Source of the DNA: Sesamum alatum
Lineage: Eukaryota; Streptophyta; Magnoliopsida; Lamiales; Pedaliaceae
DNA: 64,000 nt
Direction of reading: 5' to 3'
Assembly: GCA_034509735.1 (NCBI GenBank)
Contig: JACGWO010000005.1
Location: forward strand, 32,580,479-32,644,478
The notes beneath the pieces are model-generated. The model made no database searches. It saw only the letters and a list, made by a program, of their open reading frames with translations, and had not been told where the DNA came from. Shown here in pieces: positions 59,765 to 64,000 of this stretch (its first letter is position 1; every line of letters begins with the position of its first letter). Both the position numbers and the translations under genes were made by a program.

Positions 59765-62700
59765 ATGCAGAATCTAAAGTTCTTTTGCTTATATTTGCTT
59801 GTGTTCATGAGCTTTTGCATTGCTCCATTGAACGGTCAAAATGCAACTGCTGTAAAGGCTGATGTTGGAATCATTCTTGATTATGACACGACTGTCGGAA
59901 AGATAAGCAAGACGTGCTTGTCTATGGCACTCGAAGATTTCTATGCCAAACGCAATCACAGCACGATGATTGTGCCTCATTTCAGGGATTCCTACAGTGA
60001 TGTTGTTGGTGCAGCTTCTGCTGGTAAGCTTGTTCCCAGTTTCATACTTTTAATGTAGCAATAAGCATAAGCAGTTCCCACCATGTGTAATAGAAGATGA
60101 TAGATATGATACAGTTGATAGCTTTACAGAATATGTTTTCTTGTTCTAGTTCAAAGCTTAGTAAATTAACTAATTTCATTTTGATGTTTCCTGCAGCCAT
60201 AGATCTGCTGAGAAACGTTGAAGTAATGGCGATAATCGGGCCTCAAAAATCCATTCAAGCAGACTTTGTGATAGATATTGGTGACAAAGTGAGAGTTCCG
60301 ATAATTTCTCAGGCAACAAGTCCAGCTCTATCGCCCAAAGAATCACCGTACTTCATCAGACCAGCACAGTGTTCATCTTATCAGGCTGAAGCAATTGCAG
60401 CAATTGTGAAGGCCTTTGGTTGGAGACAAGTAGTTTTTATCTATGAGGACACCAATTATGGAAGTGGATTAGTACAATTTCTGACTGAGGGCCTGCGGCA
60501 AAACAATGCTTTAGTCTCATACCAAAGTGTTATCTCTCCTTCTGCCACAAATGATCAGATTCTCCTGGAACTCTACAAGTTAACGACCATGCAGACAAGA
60601 GTCTTTGTCGTGCATATGTTACCGTCTCTTGCTTCTCGTTTCTTTAAAATGGCGAAAGCATCTGGGATGATGAGCGAGGGAAACACATGGATTATTGCTG
60701 ATGCGCTAACGAGTCTCCTGGATTCTGTGGATTCAGAAACTATTGAAGCAATGCAAGGTGTGATAGGTGTGAAGGCTTACATTCCAAGATCTAATGAACT
60801 TGATAACTTCACTAGAAGATGGAGAAAGAGGTTTCATAAGGAGAATCCAGAAATGGACAGAACCGAACTTAATGTTTTTGGGCTGTGGGCATATGACAGC
60901 ATAACAGCTTTAGCGCTGGCAATCGAACGAAGTGGTATGACGTCCCCACGATTCAAGAAACCGGCTAGCAGAGGAAGCTTGACAGATTTGGCAGCAATTG
61001 GGATTTCAAGCACCGGACCGTCATTTGTTCCATTGATCAGAAACTTTAGTTCAAAAGGGTTGAGTGGTGATTTCAGTATTATTGATGGTCAGTTACTGCC
61101 ATCTGCATTTCAGATAGTGAATGTAATTGGCAAAGGAGAGTACATAGTTGGATTCTGGACAAAAACTTATGGGATTTCAAGGAAACTGAAACCAGATGAT
61201 GACAAGGCTGTTTACTCAACAAACAAGGACCGCCTTGGGGCCATTTTATGGCCGGGCCAGACAGCCATTGTGCCTAAAGGCTGGGAAATGCCTACAAGTG
61301 GGAAAAAGTTAAGGGTTGGAGTTCCTGTAAAGAGTGGATTTACCGAATTTGTCAAAATTGAACGGGATGCTGAAACGAATGCCGTTATACCTACTGGTTT
61401 CTGCATTGATGTGTTCAAAGAAGTCATGCAGTCATTGCCATATGCTGTCCTGTACGAGTTCTTTCCTTTCGAGACCCCTGATGGCCAAAGCGCTGGAGAG
61501 TATAACGATCTTGTTTATCGGATATATCTTGAGGTAAATGCACAAGAGTTTATCAAGTTCTTCTGGTACAGTACTTAAATTAAGTAAATGCAGAAGCCAC
61601 AGTAATAAGAAATTTGTTTGACATTCTTCTTCTTCTTCTCAGTTTCTTGCCTTGTCTTTTTGTTGTTTGAACAATAACAGGAGTACGATGCAGTGGTGGG
61701 CGATATCGCCATTCTAGCTAACAGATCAAGGTTTGTCGATTTCAGCTTTCCATACACAGAATCTGGTGTTTCAACCATTGTGCCAATCAAGGATAATGAG
61801 AGGAAAAATGCTTGGATATTCATGAAACCTCTGACAACGGACCTCTGGCTAACTATTGGAGCATTTTTCGTCTTCACTGGATTCGTTGTTTGGGTTCTTG
61901 AGCATCGTATCAACAAAGAGTTCCGAGGTCCACGGCTCCAGCAAGTCGGAATGATTTTCTGGTTCTCTTTCTCAACACTTGTTTTTGCTCATAGTGAGTC
62001 CTCTTCTATTCTGATATCCTTTAGCAAACTCTATTCTTTCCAACGGTTAACTAATCGATTAGTTGCATGAAATGAACTTATGACAGAGGAGAAAGTGATC
62101 AGCAACCTGACAAGATTCGTAGTGATCGTATGGGTTTTTGTGGTGCTGGTCCTGACATCAAGTTACACAGCAAACTTGACATCCATGTTAACAGTACAAC
62201 AGCTGCAGCCCACAATCACTGATCTCCATGATCTGATAAAAACTGGAGATTATATTGGATACCAGGATGCATCATTTGTTCGTGAGTTCTTGAGGGGTAT
62301 GGATTTTGACACGTCCAAGTTCCGAAATTATAGCACGTTGCAAGATTACGACGATGCCCTTTCCAAAGGTAGCAAAAATGGAGGTGTAGCTGCAATTGTT
62401 GATGAACTCCCTTATCTTAGGCTCTTTCTTGACAAGTACAGCCACAAGTATGTCATGGTTGGTCCTACCTATAAGACTGCTGGTTTTGGATTTGTAAGTC
62501 ACTTATTTTGCATGCTGTGTTTTACATTTCCTCTGTGTTCTACACTGAGATAAGAGCCTAAGTACTCATTCTTTGCTTTGCAAAAAATGTCTCAGGCGTT
62601 CAGAAAGGGTTCACCCCTAGTCCCTGATGTTTCCAGAGCAATTTTAGAGATGAGAGAGGGGGGAAACTTGATGAGAATTTCAAACAAATGGCTCGGAGAA

Positions 62701-63093
62701 GAAGGGTGCCGCGATAATGATGCAACCGTGATGACCTCTAAGAGCCTCACGCTCGACAGTTTCAAGGGCCTGTTTTTGATTGCTGGGCTATCATCGTCTT
62801 CAGCTCTAGCCATATTCTTGTGCATCTTCTTTTATGAGAATCGGGTTTTGTTAGCGTCTGATGCTTCAATCAAGCAAAAGCTTTCTGCACTAGCTAGAGT
62901 TTTCGATGAGAAAGAGATATTATCATCGAAGGCATCAAGAACTCCGACTCCGAGAGGAGCAGAGGCCGGACAAAGTCCAGCAATCAGCATTTCATATCAA
63001 CATGAAGAGGTGTTTTCTTCCCAAGATGAAGGGTTCTCAACAACTGAACCTGGAACGCCCATCCATCATAATGCCATAGGAGGGGCTAACTGA
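59765..63093 (+). CDS. GLR2: Glutamate receptor-like channel, clade 2 (GLR2) type
   Basis: Exons 59765-60023, 60197-61533, 61681-61993, 62087-62493, 62596-63093; 937 residues in frame, the usual size. Family role: amino-acid-gated, Ca2+-permeable cation channels in the plasma membrane or endomembranes. Visible features: a signal peptide (1 to about 24); an amino-terminal LIVBP-like domain (about 30-400, IIGPQKS, RPAQCSS); ligand-binding S1 from about 455 (LRVGVPVKSGFTEF); M1 near 588-607; a pore loop (MIFWFSFSTLVFAHKEK); M3 near 645-670 with SSYTANLTSMLTV, the gating motif; S2 (VREFLRGM, VDELPYLRLFL); and M4 near 830-852, then a Ser-rich cytosolic tail. The ATG at 59765 is chosen because the frame upstream of it has only non-ATG codons. 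The clade is judged from overall likeness to GLR2.7/2.8-type proteins. Confidence 0.9.
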
Positions 63094-63479
63094 AAAATAC
63101 ATCAATCTCTTGTTTCCTTGTATAGGAATAATTGTAGAACATTTATGCCCAAGTTCAATACGGATTTACATACATAGGCAATAGCTTCCGCAGGATTATC
63201 AAACAAGTAACTTCCAGATATAGAAGACAAAGAAGAGGCAAATTCTAGTTAATCTGCACTAACACATGTCATCACATATACACACTCAACATGCTCCCCC
63301 AACCGGAGAACACAAAGAATTTCTAGCCTTCCAAGAAATCAAATACAAAGCTAAAAAATTCTACTATGGGGACAAAGGAAAAAAGAAAAAAAATTGAATC
63401 TTACTTTGAATACAAGGTGGCAGGTAATCCAATAGGTACAGAGTTGCAGTCTAATGTACAAATTTGCTAGAATTATGAA
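63094..63479. other. Convergent 3' region
   Basis: Between the GLR stop codon and the stop of the minus-strand partial gene. It presumably holds both 3' untranslated regions, tail to tail. Nothing else is seen. Confidence 0.4.
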
Positions 63480-63643
63480 TCAAGAACTTCCGTGAGATCT
63501 AACGGATGAAATTGATTGTGCTGAAACAGAAGCAGTTGGGCTGTTGAGGTCCCGTTCCCCATTAGCAATCTTTGGTTTTCCACTGAGCTTCTCTATAGCA
63601 TCTTGACAAATTTCATTGAACCAATCGTCTTCAGGAAGTACAC
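63480..63643 (-). CDS. Last exon of an unidentified gene, cut by the window edge
   Basis: On minus, TTGATGCTTGCAG|TGTACTTCC is a good acceptor at 63644/63643, followed by an open frame to the stop at 63480. It encodes about 54 residues: VLPEDDWFNEICQDAIEKL, a short helical, acidic segment, then a Ser-rich tail (SVSAQSISSVRSHGSS). I do not recognise the family. Upstream exons lie beyond 63700; a frame near 63895-64000 (rich in Asp, Ser and Thr) might be another exon but has no convincing donor. Confidence 0.5.
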
Positions 63644-64000
63644 TGCAAGCATCAATAACCGTCATGTTTAAGCAACCAGAGCGTAGATGAGGAAACAGAA
63701 GAATCCTATTAATGCACTTCTAGTTTGCAACAAGTGGTTATTCTTATTCATTTTCAGAATTAAATGCCAACCCAATATAAACACTAGATTAAGCTTTAAG
63801 CAACTTTCATTTTTATCATGAATGTCCCTCACACCCGAATACTTTATGGTCTATGACAGCCAGCCATAATTGCTCAGAAGCTTACAGAATCCATGAACTA
63901 AAAGCACCACTCAGTGACTATTTCTTTCGTCAAAGTAGTAGAACAATCATCAGTGGATGATTCCGCAGAGGCGTCCTCGACAAGCGTTCTTATTTCTATA

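Overview
This is nuclear DNA of a flowering plant: AT-rich spacers full of microsatellites and small transposons, GT-AG introns of 80-1600 bases, plant-only gene families (PEP receptor, GLR channel, CAX exchanger), and site II/telo-box promoter motifs. The proteins look eudicot. An asterid is my guess, not a demonstration. Exon structures were derived by hand from splice sites and reading frame. Every multi-exon model reported as complete closes in frame.

Layout. 1-5.3 kb: two foldback MITEs, a solo LTR with target duplication, and a housekeeping-type promoter followed by an unresolved, probably non-coding transcribed stretch. 5.4-8.6 kb (-): intronless PSY1-receptor-like LRR kinase. 11.8-16.7 kb (-): CAX cation/proton exchanger in 11 coding exons; its last intron is readable in frame. 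21.0-22.1 kb (-): intronless MKK4/MKK5-type MAP kinase kinase. 22.5-30.9 kb: about 8 kb without recognisable genes, holding three foldback elements, a SINE with target duplication, trinucleotide arrays and a five-unit tandem array. 30.9-32.7 kb (-): WSS1-type DNA-protein-crosslink protease, divergent from a GMC oxidoreductase at 34.0-35.9 kb (+). 36-39.5 kb: hAT-like and Mutator-like MITEs. 40.0-43.3 kb (+): plastid phosphoglycerate dehydrogenase. 44.2-49.1 kb: a complete Mutator-like element with a 9-bp target duplication and a decayed transposase. 50.0-52.9 kb (+): two-RRM protein with an AT-AC (U12-type) intron. 55.4-58.8 kb (+): PEPR-type receptor kinase. 59.8-63.1 kb (+): glutamate receptor-like channel, clade 2 type. 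63.5 kb to the right edge (-): the last exon of an unidentified gene.

How the genes relate. There is no operon-like logic, and each gene has its own promoter. Several products nevertheless belong to cell-surface peptide perception and its Ca2+/MAPK output (PSYR1-like, PEPR-like, MKK4/5-like, GLR, CAX). The neighbourhood MDL-like / PGDH / PEPR recalls two Arabidopsis chromosome 1 segments, so the order is probably ancestral.

The most notable observations are the AT-AC intron, the Mutator element together with foldback MITEs that share its ends, and an exitron-like last intron in the CAX gene. I found no clearly new multi-gene system.
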